Positions 1 through 7,925 of a stretch of 64,000 nt of DNA are shown in pieces; the stretch's first letter is position 1; the number at the start of each line of letters is the position of its first letter. The stretch comes from Deinococcus fonticola (GTDB lineage: Bacteria > Deinococcota > Deinococci > Deinococcales > Deinococcaceae). Position numbers and translations under genes: made by a program. The stretch is taken from positions 1-64,000 of the forward strand of contig NZ_SMMH01000005.1 of NCBI RefSeq assembly GCF_004634215.1, written 5' to 3'. A model generated the notes under the pieces. It had not been told where the DNA came from. It made no database searches and saw only the letters and a list, made by a program, of their open reading frames with translations.

Positions 1-14
1 ACTTCAAGTTATAG

Positions 15-41
15 GGGAGGCTTTCGGGCCTCTCTTTTTTT
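15..41 (+). terminator. intrinsic terminator of a gene upstream of the window
   Basis: A GAGGC/GCCTC stem with a short loop is followed by seven T residues. It would end transcription of a plus-strand gene lying left of the window. Confidence 0.75.
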
Positions 42-64
42 GGCCTCGGTTTAGTACTACTTTA

Positions 65-92
65 GGGACAACCACAGGTCGCGCCTTAGCAT
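65..92 (+). promoter_or_regulatory. leaderless promoter of the first LRV gene
   Basis: A GGGACA -35-like box (65-70) lies 16 bp from a TAGCAT -10 box (87-92). Six bases then separate the -10 from the ATG, so transcription should start at the start codon and the mRNA should be leaderless. No Shine-Dalgarno sequence is present. Confidence 0.55.
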
Positions 93-98
93 TGAGGC

Positions 99-689
99 AT
101 GAACGGGTCGAGCATTCTTCCTCTGGCGGCTGACCTGCCCGCGGCGGAACTGGCAAACCTCTCGCTCAGCCCGGACGCCCACATCAGGGCTGCCGTCGCC
201 ACACATCCCAATACCGCGCCCTGCATGCTGGGAATACTGGCCACTGAATTTCCTGCTGAAGTGCTGATGAACCCCGCCTTACCGCTCCTGCGCCTCGCTG
301 ATCCGCGCCTCACGCAACGCTGGCCTGTTTCGGCGCTGCTGGCTCTGGTCAGACAGCCTCAAGCCCCAGCCTGGTTGAGGAGGCAAACCCTCACATACCC
401 CAGAACAGAACTTCAGGTGGCTCTCGCCAGTCATCCGAACCTCACCACGCAGGAAATGCAAACACTGGCTCACCATCAAGCCTGGCTGGTTCGCGCCCGA
501 ATTGCGGCCAGAACTGATCTCTCCCCTGCCCTGCTTGCCGACCTGAGCCGGGATCGGCATGACGCGGTGCGGCTGGCGGTGGCTTCACGACCTGACCTGT
601 CAAGGGAGTTCCTGTACTCATTCCTGACCGACACCTCGCGGTTCGTGCAGCAAGAAGCCCGCAGGCGCACCAGGCCCCACTTGCTGTAA
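99..689 (+). CDS. LRV-repeat (leucine-rich repeat variant) protein
   Basis: This 196-residue protein is made of tandem alpha-helical repeats of the LRV/HEAT type, with the signature VRxAVAxxPNT seen as [23 protein letters not shown] and [12 protein letters not shown]. No signal peptide or membrane segment is visible. LRV repeats form curved helical scaffolds and usually bind proteins, but no partner can be read from the sequence. It is a clear paralogue of the minus-strand LRV protein at 4329-4967; both share the phrases EFPAEVL, PLLRLA and [12 protein letters not shown]. The two copies bracket the ribosomal protein operons. The start is set by a leaderless promoter. There are no recognisable catalytic motifs, so the function is unknown. 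Confidence 0.8.
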   Translation: MNGSSILPLAADLPAAELANLSLSPDAHIRAAVATHPNTAPCMLGILATEFPAEVLMNPALPLLRLADPRLTQRWPVSALLALVRQPQAPAWLRRQTLTYPRTELQVALASHPNLTTQEMQTLAHHQAWLVRARIAARTDLSPALLADLSRDRHDAVRLAVASRPDLSREFLYSFLTDTSRFVQQEARRRTRPHLL

Positions 690-707
690 GAAAACGTGTT
701 TTCGGGG

Positions 708-736
708 TGGACACGGCAGGGCGAAATGCTTATACT
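708..736 (+). promoter_or_regulatory. sigma-70-type promoter for rpmG-secE-nusG
   Basis: TGGACA (708-713), a 17-bp spacer and TATACT (731-736) form a near-consensus promoter, predicting a start near 743. It is the best candidate for driving rpmG-secE-nusG and leaves a leader of about 115 bases. Confidence 0.75.
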
Positions 737-746
737 TGGAATGTTG

Positions 747-767
747 CCCGCCAGACGGCGGGTTTTT
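747..767 (+). terminator. terminator-like hairpin at the start of the rpmG leader
   Basis: CCCGCC (747-752), an AGAC loop and GGCGGG (757-762) are followed by five T residues. It could end transcripts of the upstream LRV gene, or sit at the very 5' end of the rpmG transcript, because the promoter start is only a few bases upstream. Confidence 0.6.
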
Positions 768-859
768 ACCAGCGTTACACAATCCGCCCCGGCGGGCGCT
801 GGGAGCAGCAAAACCCACGGTCAAAAGACAGTGAGCGGCGCTTGCGAAAAGGAGTTCTT

Positions 860-1027
860 ATGGCGAAAGACGGCCCCCGGATCATCGTGAAGATGGAAAG
901 CAGTGCAGGCACTGGCTTCTACTACACCACCACCAAAAACCGCCGCAACACGCAGGCCAAAATGGAACTGCGCAAGTACGACCCCGTGGCCAAGAAGCAC
1001 GTGGTCTTCAAGGAGAAAAAGGTCTGA
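860..1027 (+). CDS. rpmG: 50S ribosomal protein L33
   Basis: The 55-residue product begins [14 protein letters not shown] and carries the L33 phrases [12 protein letters not shown] and KLxKYDPxxKKHVxFKE in variant form. L33 is a small protein of the large ribosomal subunit near the E site. The start is fixed by an AAGGAG-type Shine-Dalgarno sequence six bases upstream; an in-frame ATG 51 codons earlier has no support. The gene order rpmG-secE-nusG is the classical bacterial one. This copy lacks the CxxC zinc motifs of C+ L33 forms. Confidence 0.95.
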   Translation: MAKDGPRIIVKMESSAGTGFYYTTTKNRRNTQAKMELRKYDPVAKKHVVFKEKKV

Positions 1028-1072
1028 GACTGCCCGCTGGCGGCCTGACCTTTTTCCATTGCTGGTGACGTT

Positions 1073-1252
1073 ATGAATCTCTTCAAGTACTTCAGCGACG
1101 CACGCGCCGAACTGGCCCGTGTGACGTGGCCGACCCGCACGGAAGTCATTGAGGGAACGCAGGCGACGCTGATTTTTCTGGTGGCCCTGACCTTAATTGT
1201 CTGGCTGATGGACACGATTTTCGGCCTCGGCATTCAAGCGGCGCTCAGGTAG
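1073..1252 (+). CDS. secE: preprotein translocase subunit SecE
   Basis: This is a 59-residue protein with the SecE signature ELxxVTWPTRxEV, followed by one membrane helix (about residues 31-52). It is the short, single-spanning form found in most bacteria. SecE clamps SecY in the inner-membrane translocon. It sits 45 bp after rpmG and 17 bp before nusG, the conserved order. The start is an ATG close after rpmG with only a weak GGTGA ribosome-binding candidate. Confidence 0.95.
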   Translation: MNLFKYFSDARAELARVTWPTRTEVIEGTQATLIFLVALTLIVWLMDTIFGLGIQAALR

Positions 1253-1269
1253 AGCGCAGGAGCGCAAGC

Positions 1270-1842
1270 ATGAGCATCGAGTGGTACGCCGTTCACACCT
1301 ACGTCGGTCAGGAAGACCGCGTGCAGGAACAACTGATGGATCGGGCGAAGAAACTGGGCATGTTCTACACCAAGATCTTCCAGGTGATTCAGCCGGAAGA
1401 AGAGGCCGTGGAACTCCAGGAAGGTGGCAAGAAAGTCACCGTGAAACGCAAACTGTTCCCCGGTTACGTGTTCGTGCAGATGGACGTTGAGGATGACGAC
1501 GCGCCGGGCGAACTGGGCGAATCGTGGGAAGTGGTGCGCGGCACCAACGGCGTTACCGGCTTCGTCGGCACCGCCACCCGCCCGGTTCCGCTGTCGCCGG
1601 AGGAAGTGCAGCGCCTGCTGGCTTCGGTCGGCGTGGCGGCCCAGCCGGCCGTGGAGGAAGCCCCGAAAATCAAGGTGGACTTCAAGGCGGGCGACATGGT
1701 GCGCGTTACCTCCGGCCCGTTCGCGGATTTCAGCGGCGTGGTGGGCGAGGTCAACATGGCCCAGTCCAAGGTGAAGGTGCTGGTCAGCATCTTCGGGCGC
1801 GAAACGCCGGTGGAACTGGATTTCTCGCAGGTCACGAAGTAA
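1270..1842 (+). CDS. nusG: transcription termination/antitermination factor NusG
   Basis: This 190-residue NusG has an N-terminal NGN domain ([11 protein letters not shown] at residues 5-15, FPGYVFVQM near 63-71) and a C-terminal KOW domain ([16 protein letters not shown]). NusG binds RNA polymerase and couples it to ribosomes, Rho or Nus factors. A short acidic insertion ([12 protein letters not shown]) lies in the NGN domain after the FPGYVFV strand. It is co-transcribed with rpmG and secE; the next gene, rplK, has its own promoter. Confidence 0.97.
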   Translation: MSIEWYAVHTYVGQEDRVQEQLMDRAKKLGMFYTKIFQVIQPEEEAVELQEGGKKVTVKRKLFPGYVFVQMDVEDDDAPGELGESWEVVRGTNGVTGFVGTATRPVPLSPEEVQRLLASVGVAAQPAVEEAPKIKVDFKAGDMVRVTSGPFADFSGVVGEVNMAQSKVKVLVSIFGRETPVELDFSQVTK

Positions 1843-1856
1843 GCACAGCCCAGCTC

Positions 1857-1885
1857 TTGGCAACCGGGCCTGCACTGTGTAAAAT
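1857..1885 (+). promoter_or_regulatory. promoter for rplK-rplA
   Basis: TTGGCA (1857-1862), a 17-bp spacer and TAAAAT (1880-1885) lie just after nusG. The predicted start near 1892 gives a leader of about 90 bases before rplK. Confidence 0.75.
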
Positions 1886-1897
1886 TGGAAAGTTGCT

Positions 1898-1962
1898 GTC
1901 AGTTACAGACTGACGGAACTTAGCGTCAGCACCCCAGACCACACGGGTTTTCCTGGCTGGGG
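1898..1962 (+). promoter_or_regulatory. structured rplK leader, possible L1 autoregulatory site
   Basis: A perfect GTCAGT/ACTGAC hairpin (1898-1914) is followed by a second arm pair CCCCAG (1932-1937) and CTGGGG (1957-1962). In many bacteria L1 binds the mRNA leader of the L11-L1 operon and represses its translation. That this structure is the L1 target is inference from position. Confidence 0.4.
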
Positions 1963-1981
1963 GAGCTAAGGAGGATTTGAA

Positions 1982-2408
<427 letters not shown>

Positions 2409-2416
<8 letters not shown>

Positions 2417-3107
2417 GCACGGCAAACGTTACAACGCGCTGGTCAGCAAAGTGGATCGCAACAAGCAGTACACCATCGACGAAGCGGCCGCCCTGGTGAA
2501 GGAAATTGCCACGGCCAAATTCGACGAGACTGTGGAAGTTCACTTCCGCCTGGGCATCGATCCCCGCAAGAGCGACCAGAACGTGCGCGGCACGGTCGCC
2601 CTGCCTCACGGCACGGGCCGCACCATCCGCGTGGCCGCCATCACCAAGGGTGAAAACGTGGCAGCTGCCGAAGCGGCCGGCGCCGACGTGGCCGGTGGCG
2701 ATGAGCTGATCGAACGCATCGCCGGTGGCTTCATGGACTTCGACGCCGTGGTGGCCACCCCCGACATGATGGCCGCTGTCGGTCAGAAACTCGCCCGTCT
2801 GCTCGGGCCCCGCGGTCTGCTGCCCAACCCCAAGAGCGGCACCGTCGGCCCCGACGTGGCCGGCATGGTTAAGGGTCTGAAAGCGGGCCGGATCGAATTC
2901 CGTAACGACAAGACCGGCGTTGTTCATGCTCCCATCGGCAAGGCCAGCTTCGAGTCCGGCAACCTCAGCGCCAACTTCGGCGCCCTGGTGTCTGCTCTGG
3001 AAGCCGCCAAGCCCGGCAGCGCCAAGGGCGTGTTCGTGCGCAGCGCGTACCTGACCACCACCATGGGGCCGAGCATTCCCCTGACCCTCAGCAGCAGCAG
3101 CGCCTAA
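2409..3107 (+). CDS. rplA: 50S ribosomal protein L1
   Basis: This 232-residue protein starts MPKHGKRY and carries the L1 signature phrases [12 protein letters not shown] and [11 protein letters not shown]1 forms the mobile L1 stalk at the E site and commonly represses its own operon. The start codon lies inside the 3' end of rplK. The coding length is normal for the family, with a short serine-rich C-terminus. Confidence 0.97.
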
Positions 3108-3333
3108 AGCGCAGGGAGGGCAGAGCGTCAACACACTGCCTGTCCTCCCCTCTCTCTCGGCATTCCGGTGCACCTCGCACCCTTCCAATAAGCCCTCTTT
3201 TTGGCATCAAAGACAGCGGGGACGCCTCAGCCACGTTTAAAGATCCCGCCGAGTTGTCAGGCTGCAAGAGCTTTCAGGCATCAAGCATGCGAGAACTGCA
3301 CCTGAACTTGTTCCCACCTAGGAGGTTCACCGC
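3108..3333 (+). promoter_or_regulatory. rplJ leader region, candidate L10 leader
   Basis: These 226 non-coding bases precede rplJ. A GGGAGG...CCTCCC pairing (about 3113-3150) lies just after rplA and may end or attenuate rplKA transcripts, but has no T tract. The distal half, rich in short complementary arms around 3260-3300, is in the position where L10-(L12)4 usually binds its mRNA. I cannot fold it confidently by eye. Confidence 0.4.
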
Positions 3334-3837
3334 GTGGCGAACGAAAAGAACCAGCAGACGTTCAGCAACCTCAAGGACAGCCTTTCGGGCATCGAGACGT
3401 TCTACGTCGTTGATTACCAGGGCCTGACCGCCGGGCAACTGAGCAAACTGCGTAAAGACATCCGCGAGAAGGGTGGGCAACTGATCGTTGCCAAGAACAC
3501 CCTGATCAACCTGGCCCTGCAAGACGGCGGCAAGGACTTCACCGACGCCCTGAAAGGGCCTTCAGCCCTGGTGCTGGCCCAGGAAGACCCCGCCGGGGTC
3601 GCCAAGGCCCTCAGCGACGCCGCCAAAGGCAACGACAAGGGCATTCCCGCCATCAAGGGCGGCTTTGTTGAAGGCAACAAGGTCGACGTGAAGGTCGTGG
3701 AACGCCTCGCCAGCCTCGGCAGCAAGACCACCTTGCAGGCCGAACTGGTCGGTGTGCTCAGCGCGCACCTCAGCAACTTCGTGGGCATCCTCGAAGCGTA
3801 CAAAGAAAAACTCGAAGGCGAAGGCCAGAGCGCTTAA
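3334..3837 (+). CDS. rplJ: 50S ribosomal protein L10
   Basis: The 167-residue product has the L10 fold signature [18 protein letters not shown] and the KNTLINLAL segment, plus a C-terminal helix ([15 protein letters not shown]) that binds L12 dimers. The start is GTG, supported by AGGAGG eight bases upstream. L10 anchors the L7/L12 stalk to 23S rRNA. It is followed after 54 bp by rplL. Confidence 0.96.
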   Translation: MANEKNQQTFSNLKDSLSGIETFYVVDYQGLTAGQLSKLRKDIREKGGQLIVAKNTLINLALQDGGKDFTDALKGPSALVLAQEDPAGVAKALSDAAKGNDKGIPAIKGGFVEGNKVDVKVVERLASLGSKTTLQAELVGVLSAHLSNFVGILEAYKEKLEGEGQSA

Positions 3838-3891
3838 GCGCCCGCCTGAACCGAGAAGCAAGACCCCACTTCAACTCCGGAGGAACACATC

Positions 3892-4257
3892 ATGGCTTAC
3901 GACAAACAAGCGCTTATCGACCAACTCGGCCAACTCACCATCATGGAACTTGCTGACCTGATCGACGGTCTCAAGGAAACCTGGGGCGTGACCGCCGCCG
4001 TCGCCGCCGGTCCCGCTGCCGCCGGCCCCGCCGCCGCCGTTGAAGAGAAGACCGAATTCGACGTCGTGCTGGTCGACGCTGGCGCCAGCAAGATCAACGT
4101 CATTAAGGAAATCCGCGCCATCACCGGCCTGGGCCTGAAAGAAGCCAAGGACATGAGCGAGAAGGGCGGCGTTCTGAAAGAAGGCGTGGCCAAGGACGAA
4201 GCCGACAAGATGAAGGCCCAGCTCGAAGCAGCCGGCGCCAAAGTCGAACTGAAATAA
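3892..4257 (+). CDS. rplL: 50S ribosomal protein L7/L12
   Basis: This 121-residue L12 has the N-terminal dimerisation helix, an Ala/Gly/Pro hinge ([16 protein letters not shown], about residues 35-50) and the C-terminal factor-binding domain with [21 protein letters not shown]12 recruits and stimulates translational GTPases. GGAGG lies seven bases upstream of the ATG. A strong intrinsic terminator follows the stop. Confidence 0.98.
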   Translation: MAYDKQALIDQLGQLTIMELADLIDGLKETWGVTAAVAAGPAAAGPAAAVEEKTEFDVVLVDAGASKINVIKEIRAITGLGLKEAKDMSEKGGVLKEGVAKDEADKMKAQLEAAGAKVELK

Positions 4258-4278
4258 GCTTCCCTGACCGGAATGCAT

Positions 4279-4305
4279 CCCCAGCCCGCGTGGCTGGGGG
4301 TTTTT
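4279..4305 (+). terminator. rplJL terminator
   Basis: CCCCAGCC, a CGCGT loop and GGCTGGGG form an 8-bp perfect stem, followed by G and five T residues, 21 bases after the rplL stop. Confidence 0.92.
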
Positions 4306-4328
4306 CGTGTTGCTCTCAAGCGCTGATT

Positions 4329-4967
4329 TCAGCCCGGCCACAGGCACAGCAGAAACAGCAAGGCGCTGAGGCTGGCCCGCTGGGTTTGCTCGATCACCTG
4401 CCGCACGAAGTGGGAAGGGTCGCGGCGCAGGGCAGCCACACTGCTGGCGGGCAGGTCTGACCGTGAGGCAAGAGCCAGACGCACACCGTAATCCGGGTCG
4501 TGGGCGAGAGTGTGCAGAAGTTCGGCACTCACGTCGGTTCGGGCGGCAATCCGGGCACGCACCACCCACGCAGAATGCCGCGCCAGTTGATCGATCTCGG
4601 CTGGGCTGAGCGCCGGGTGCCGGGCCAGGGCCACCTGCAGCTCGAGCGAGTCAGATTTCGCGGCGTGGTGACGGAACCACTCGGGGGCCTGGGGCAGCCG
4701 CAGCAGCGCAATTACAGCCGCCTCCGGCCAGGCTTTCAGCAGGTTCGGCTGCGCCAGCCGCAGGAGAGGCCAGGCCAGATTCCCCAGCACTTCAGCCGGA
4801 AATTCGGCCGCGAGTTGGCCCAGCAGTTCGGCGGGCGTGTTGGGGTGCGCGGCCACTGCGGCGCGCACCGGCGCGTCACCATGAACCGCCAGGAAACTCA
4901 GTTCAGAGGCCGTACTGCCGGGCCTTAATACTGTTGGTTCGGGGGAATGTTCAGTTTCTCCTGCCAT
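4329..4967 (-). CDS. LRV-repeat protein, paralogue of the first gene
   Basis: This 212-residue alpha-repeat protein of the LRV type contains [36 protein letters not shown] and VRLALASRSDLP repeats. It aligns end to end with the LRV protein at the left of the window. The only workable start overlaps the upstream GIY-YIG gene by 43 bases and has GAAGGAG about 11 bases upstream, so it is probably the last gene of a three-gene operon with DUF2239 and GIY-YIG. It ends with a short hydrophobic stretch (SALLFLLCLWPG), a difference from its paralogue that might tether it to the membrane (inference). No enzymatic motif is visible. Confidence 0.8.
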   Translation of the reverse strand: MAGETEHSPEPTVLRPGSTASELSFLAVHGDAPVRAAVAAHPNTPAELLGQLAAEFPAEVLGNLAWPLLRLAQPNLLKAWPEAAVIALLRLPQAPEWFRHHAAKSDSLELQVALARHPALSPAEIDQLARHSAWVVRARIAARTDVSAELLHTLAHDPDYGVRLALASRSDLPASSVAALRRDPSHFVRQVIEQTQRASLSALLFLLCLWPG

Positions 4968-5251
4968 AAGGCCAGCAACTCCTTCAGTTCGTCCACGGGT
5001 TCCTCGCCGGCAGTCTGGGGCTTCAGTTCGTCCACGACCTCGAAGGTGAAGCTGTCCGGGCCGTGTGCGTTCCAGTCGCGCTGCATGGGTTTGTTGGTAT
5101 GCCCACCCGCCTGCAACTGGAAGCGTAGGCGGTTCAGCATCCCTTCCACGTGCGTACTCTGGCCCAGCAAGGTGCGTCCCGTGGGCAGGTGTGTCACGCG
5201 GTAGATGCCCATACGGGGCGTGAAATCCTTGTACTTGCGCGGGTCACTCAT
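4925..5251 (-). CDS. GIY-YIG nuclease-like protein
   Basis: The 108-residue product shows MGIYRVTHLPTGRTLLGQS near residues 14-32, a GIY-type first strand followed by the R/LGQS turn. The family cuts DNA or binds it through GIY-YIG, Arg and Glu residues. Here the second half-motif is poor (no clear YIG; LLG instead), so activity is uncertain. The start codon overlaps the stop of the DUF2239 gene as ATGA, and the end overlaps the LRV gene, so all three should be made together. An upstream in-frame extension is rejected because it lies inside DUF2239. Confidence 0.7.
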   Translation of the reverse strand: MSDPRKYKDFTPRMGIYRVTHLPTGRTLLGQSTHVEGMLNRLRFQLQAGGHTNKPMQRDWNAHGPDSFTFEVVDELKPQTAGEEPVDELKELLALWQEKLNIPPNQQY

Positions 5252-5829
5252 GGCTCCTCCCCGGCCGCGCTCTCCTCGAATGCCCCGGCGGACAGGTGCA
5301 GGACGTGATGGCGAATATCCTCGGGCCAGGTGTGCACGATCTGCCGGAAGGTCGCGCTGTCGCCGGTGTACAGGGCGCGGCTGGCGTCCTCTGCGCCGGG
5401 CAGGTCGCCGCCCATGACGGTCAAAAAGCGGTCGGTGGGCAGGGTGGCCTGGCGCTTGCGTTCGGCAACAGGGTCGGCTTTGCGGGCCTCGTCGATCAGG
5501 CGGCGCAGGGCGGCAGAGGCGCCGTTCGGCCACGCTTCCAGCCAGTCCCAGTGGCGCGGCAACAGGCTGACTTCGCGCGACACCACCCCGAGTTTCGGGC
5601 GCCCTGGGCCAGTTTTTGGGAGGGGAGCCTCGCGTTCCAGGACTTCTTCCAGCGTGCCTTGCAAGTTGAAGTCCACCACCTTGCCGGTCTGGTCGTTGAA
5701 GATCACGAGGGGCTGATGGCGTGCCTGGCTGCCCAGGTGCTGCTTGAGGTAGCTGAGGGTATCGCGCAGAGGCGCGGTGACCAGGCGCTGCTGGCCCAGA
5801 AATACGGTAAAAGTGGACGAGTCCGTCAT
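5248..5829 (-). CDS. DUF2239 family protein
   Basis: This 193-residue soluble protein has the family hallmark GPGRPKLGVVSREVSLLPRHWDWLEAWP (seen across residues 74-101), followed by a helical ASAALRRLIDEARK segment. DUF2239 proteins have no assigned role. The RPKLGV...EVSLLPRHW layout resembles small DNA-binding or antitoxin-like segments, but that is only a resemblance. The gene leads the operon with a GIY-YIG protein and an LRV protein, and its promoter sits inside a 10-bp inverted repeat. The mRNA is predicted leaderless. Confidence 0.75.
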   Translation of the reverse strand: MTDSSTFTVFLGQQRLVTAPLRDTLSYLKQHLGSQARHQPLVIFNDQTGKVVDFNLQGTLEEVLEREAPLPKTGPGRPKLGVVSREVSLLPRHWDWLEAWPNGASAALRRLIDEARKADPVAERKRQATLPTDRFLTVMGGDLPGAEDASRALYTGDSATFRQIVHTWPEDIRHHVLHLSAGAFEESAAGEEP

Positions 5830-5835
5830 GCCTGG

Positions 5836-5864
5836 ATATTACCCGGATAAAATAGAGCCGTCAA
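5836..5864 (-). promoter_or_regulatory. leaderless promoter of the DUF2239 operon
   Basis: On the minus strand TTGACG (5859-5864) is followed by a 17-bp spacer and TAATAT (5836-5841). Only CCAGGC then separates the -10 from the ATG, placing the start of the RNA at the start codon. Confidence 0.8.
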
Positions 5865-5880
5865 TATGAGCCGGGTAATA
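5837..5880. promoter_or_regulatory. inverted-repeat operator flanking the DUF2239 promoter
   Basis: TATTACCCGG (5837-5846) and its exact reverse complement CCGGGTAATA (5871-5880) are spaced by 24 bp. One arm overlaps the -10 box and the other lies just upstream of the -35. The first arm is itself nearly palindromic (TTACCCGGATAA). This is a plausible repressor site; the protein is unknown. Confidence 0.55.
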
Positions 5881-6062
5881 AGAATGGCTTAGTCTTCAAG
5901 CTTTTTCACAATCATGAAGATTGAATTGTAATCTAAATTTCGTTCAGGACACTCGTCCCCCCGTATCTTGGACAGGTTCGACTCCAGCATGCGGTTGACG
6001 GGTAAACCGGGTTCGATCTACAGGGTTACGCGCTCAATGCTGGAAGAGCAAGGAGAATTAAG

Positions 6063-6323
6063 ATGGCTACAGGTAGAGTAAAGTGGTTCAACGCAGAGAA
6101 GGGCTTTGGTTTCATCGAGACGGAAGGCAGTGCCGACGTGTTCGCGCACTTCAGTGCCATCAACGCCCAGGGCTTCAAGAAGCTCAACGAAGGCGATGAA
6201 GTCGAGTTCGAAATCGAACCCGGTCAGAACGGCAAAGGCCCCCAGGCCAAGAACATCGTTGTGACCAAGGCCGCCCCGGCGCCCGCGTACAACAACGACC
6301 GCCGCCGCGACGACCGCTGGTAA
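6063..6323 (+). CDS. cold-shock protein (CspA family)
   Basis: The 86-residue cold-shock domain protein has RNP1 KGFGFI and RNP2 VFAHF motifs. It ends in a basic Asn/Arg/Asp tail ([11 protein letters not shown]), longer than the usual 67-70 residue Csp. Such proteins bind single-stranded RNA and melt structure. AAGGAG is eight bases upstream. The 233-bp region before it is AT-rich near 5890-5945 and then holds a weak promoter (TTGACG at 5995, TACAGG at 6019, 18-bp spacer), so the leader is short or medium. Confidence 0.93.
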   Translation: MATGRVKWFNAEKGFGFIETEGSADVFAHFSAINAQGFKKLNEGDEVEFEIEPGQNGKGPQAKNIVVTKAAPAPAYNNDRRRDDRW

Positions 6324-6345
6324 ATCAAACAAGACTAAACGAAGT

Positions 6346-6369
6346 CCCCTGCCACGTGCAGGGGCTTTT
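6346..6369 (+). terminator. terminator of the cold-shock gene
   Basis: CCCCTGC, a CACGT loop and GCAGGGG are followed by CTTTT. It also separates this gene from the convergent PAP2-like gene. Confidence 0.88.
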
Positions 6370-6394
6370 GCTTTGGTTGGCTTTGGGCGGTTCT

Positions 6395-6856
6395 TCAGTG
6401 CAGTAGCTTGAAAGAGACGAGGCCGACACCGATTCCGATCAGGAAGCCCACCAGCACCTCCAGGTAGGTGTGGCCCAGGAGTACCCTGATGGGCTGCGGC
6501 GCAAAACCCTCGCGCACCACATCTTTGAGCTCCTGAATAAGTTCGTTCAGGAGTTTGGCCTGCACGCCGCTGCTGTGCCGCACGCCGGTCGCGTCGTACA
6601 TGACGATGGCCCCGAACACTGCTGCCACCGCGAACAGGGGGCTTTCGAATCCCTGCGTGATGCCGGTGCCCGTGCAGATGGCCCCCACCATGGCGCTGTG
6701 GCTGCTGGGCATGCCGCCCGTTTCCATGAACGCCGCAGGTCGCCAGCGCCCGGTCAGCAGCAGGATCAACAACACCTTGATGAGTTGCGCTGTGGTGGAG
6801 GCCACGATGGCCGTCCACAACCAGCGGTTACCGAGAAGGGCTTCCCACCAGCTCAT
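6395..6856 (-). CDS. divergent PAP2-like (DUF212/YuiD) membrane protein
   Basis: This 153-residue protein has four to five hydrophobic segments and the DUF212 signature GGMPSSHSAMVGA (about residues 47-59) plus GHTYLEVLVGFLIGIGVG near the end. These match a diverged acid phosphatase/vanadium-peroxidase-related membrane family. The substrate is unknown, perhaps a lipid phosphate. It follows nusB with three bases between stop and start, so it is likely co-translated with it. Confidence 0.85.
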   Translation of the reverse strand: MSWWEALLGNRWLWTAIVASTTAQLIKVLLILLLTGRWRPAAFMETGGMPSSHSAMVGAICTGTGITQGFESPLFAVAAVFGAIVMYDATGVRHSSGVQAKLLNELIQELKDVVREGFAPQPIRVLLGHTYLEVLVGFLIGIGVGLVSFKLLH

Positions 6857-6859
6857 GCG

Positions 6860-7339
6860 TCAGTCGCGCTGCTCCGCTTCGGCCTGCAACTGGCGCGACA
6901 GGCCTGCCAGCACGCCGTTCACGAAGCGCCCCGAGTCGTCGCCGCCGAACTTACGGGCAATGCGCACGGCACTTTCGATCACGGGTGGGTGTGGTTCGGG
7001 CGTGTGCGTCATCTCGAAGGCGGCCAGGCGCAGCACATTCAGGTCGGTCTGGGCCATCTGCTCGAAACTCCAGCCACGAATGGTGCGGCGCAGCAACGTG
7101 TCAATTTCGGCGCGGTGCTGGCCCAGGCCGCGCGTCAGTTCCTGCGCGAAAGCCAGCGCCTCAGCGTTCAGTGATGCAAAGGTATCGTCACCCTCGCGCA
7201 TGTTGCCCTCGACGCGCGTAAACACGGCGTCCAGCGGCAGGTCGCCCCGGTCGGCCTCGAACAGCACCCGGAAGGCAAATTCACGGGCGGCCCGGCGCGT
7301 GCCGACGGGTTGGTTGGCCTTTTCACGGCGACGGGTCAT
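6860..7339 (-). CDS. nusB: transcription antitermination factor NusB
   Basis: The 159-residue all-alpha protein carries the NusB pattern [16 protein letters not shown] near the N-terminus and [10 protein letters not shown] near the C-terminus. NusB pairs with NusE (S10) on boxA of rRNA leaders. GGAGG lies six bases before the ATG. It is downstream of an Asp23-family gene and upstream of a DUF212 gene; asp23-nusB adjacency is common in Gram-positive-like lineages. Confidence 0.93.
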   Translation of the reverse strand: MTRRREKANQPVGTRRAAREFAFRVLFEADRGDLPLDAVFTRVEGNMREGDDTFASLNAEALAFAQELTRGLGQHRAEIDTLLRRTIRGWSFEQMAQTDLNVLRLAAFEMTHTPEPHPPVIESAVRIARKFGGDDSGRFVNGVLAGLSRQLQAEAEQRD

Positions 7340-7430
7340 ACAACCTCCGGGGGCAGCCCCGAACGAGGTGAGCCGGTGCCAAGGGCTGTCTTACGGAGCA
7401 CAGAGGCGGTCGCTGCTGTCCAGGCGGCCC

Positions 7431-7793
7431 TCAAGACGCTTGCCCTTTCGGCAGGCATACACCCTGCACCGAGACATTCACGCTGCGCACCTTCAGGCCG
7501 GTCATCAGTTCGATGTTCTCGCACACGGCCCGCTGCGCGTGCTGCGAGACCTTCACCAGATTCAGACCGTAATCGACGTTCAAGCCGATGTCTACTGTGA
7601 CCTCGTTGCCCTCACGGGTGACTTTCAGGGCGCGGGGCTTGCGGGCGCTCTGCTGGTTACGCAGCACCTCGCCGACTTTCAGGGGTGCACTGGCAATCTC
7701 GGTGCCTTCAATGCCTTCCAGGGTGGTCGTGGCAATATCCATCAGGACATTCTTGCTGATTTCAACTTCGGGGGAATTCGCGGGTGTCGCCAT
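7431..7793 (-). CDS. Asp23/Gls24 family envelope stress protein
   Basis: This 120-residue Asp23-domain protein has PEVEISKNVLMDIATTTLEGIEG at the start and VDIGLNVDYGLNLVKVSQHAQRAVCENIELMTGL later. Homologues in Firmicutes are membrane-associated cell-wall stress proteins. GGAGG is nine bases upstream of the ATG. A -10-like TAAACT/TATAAA on the minus strand (7843-7850) lies 50 bp upstream. It is probably the first gene of an asp23-nusB-DUF212 operon. Confidence 0.88.
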   Translation of the reverse strand: MATPANSPEVEISKNVLMDIATTTLEGIEGTEIASAPLKVGEVLRNQQSARKPRALKVTREGNEVTVDIGLNVDYGLNLVKVSQHAQRAVCENIELMTGLKVRSVNVSVQGVCLPKGQAS

Positions 7794-7925
7794 GCGTGGG
7801 GCCTCCAGGGTGCGCCCGGAAAAGGGCGCAGCAGTACCGGACAGTTTATAAGGTTCACTGCACCGGGTACAGAAGCGGCCCCCGGCGTGTCCATGGTGAA
7901 CCGTGAAAAAACGGGGGGAGGTGCC

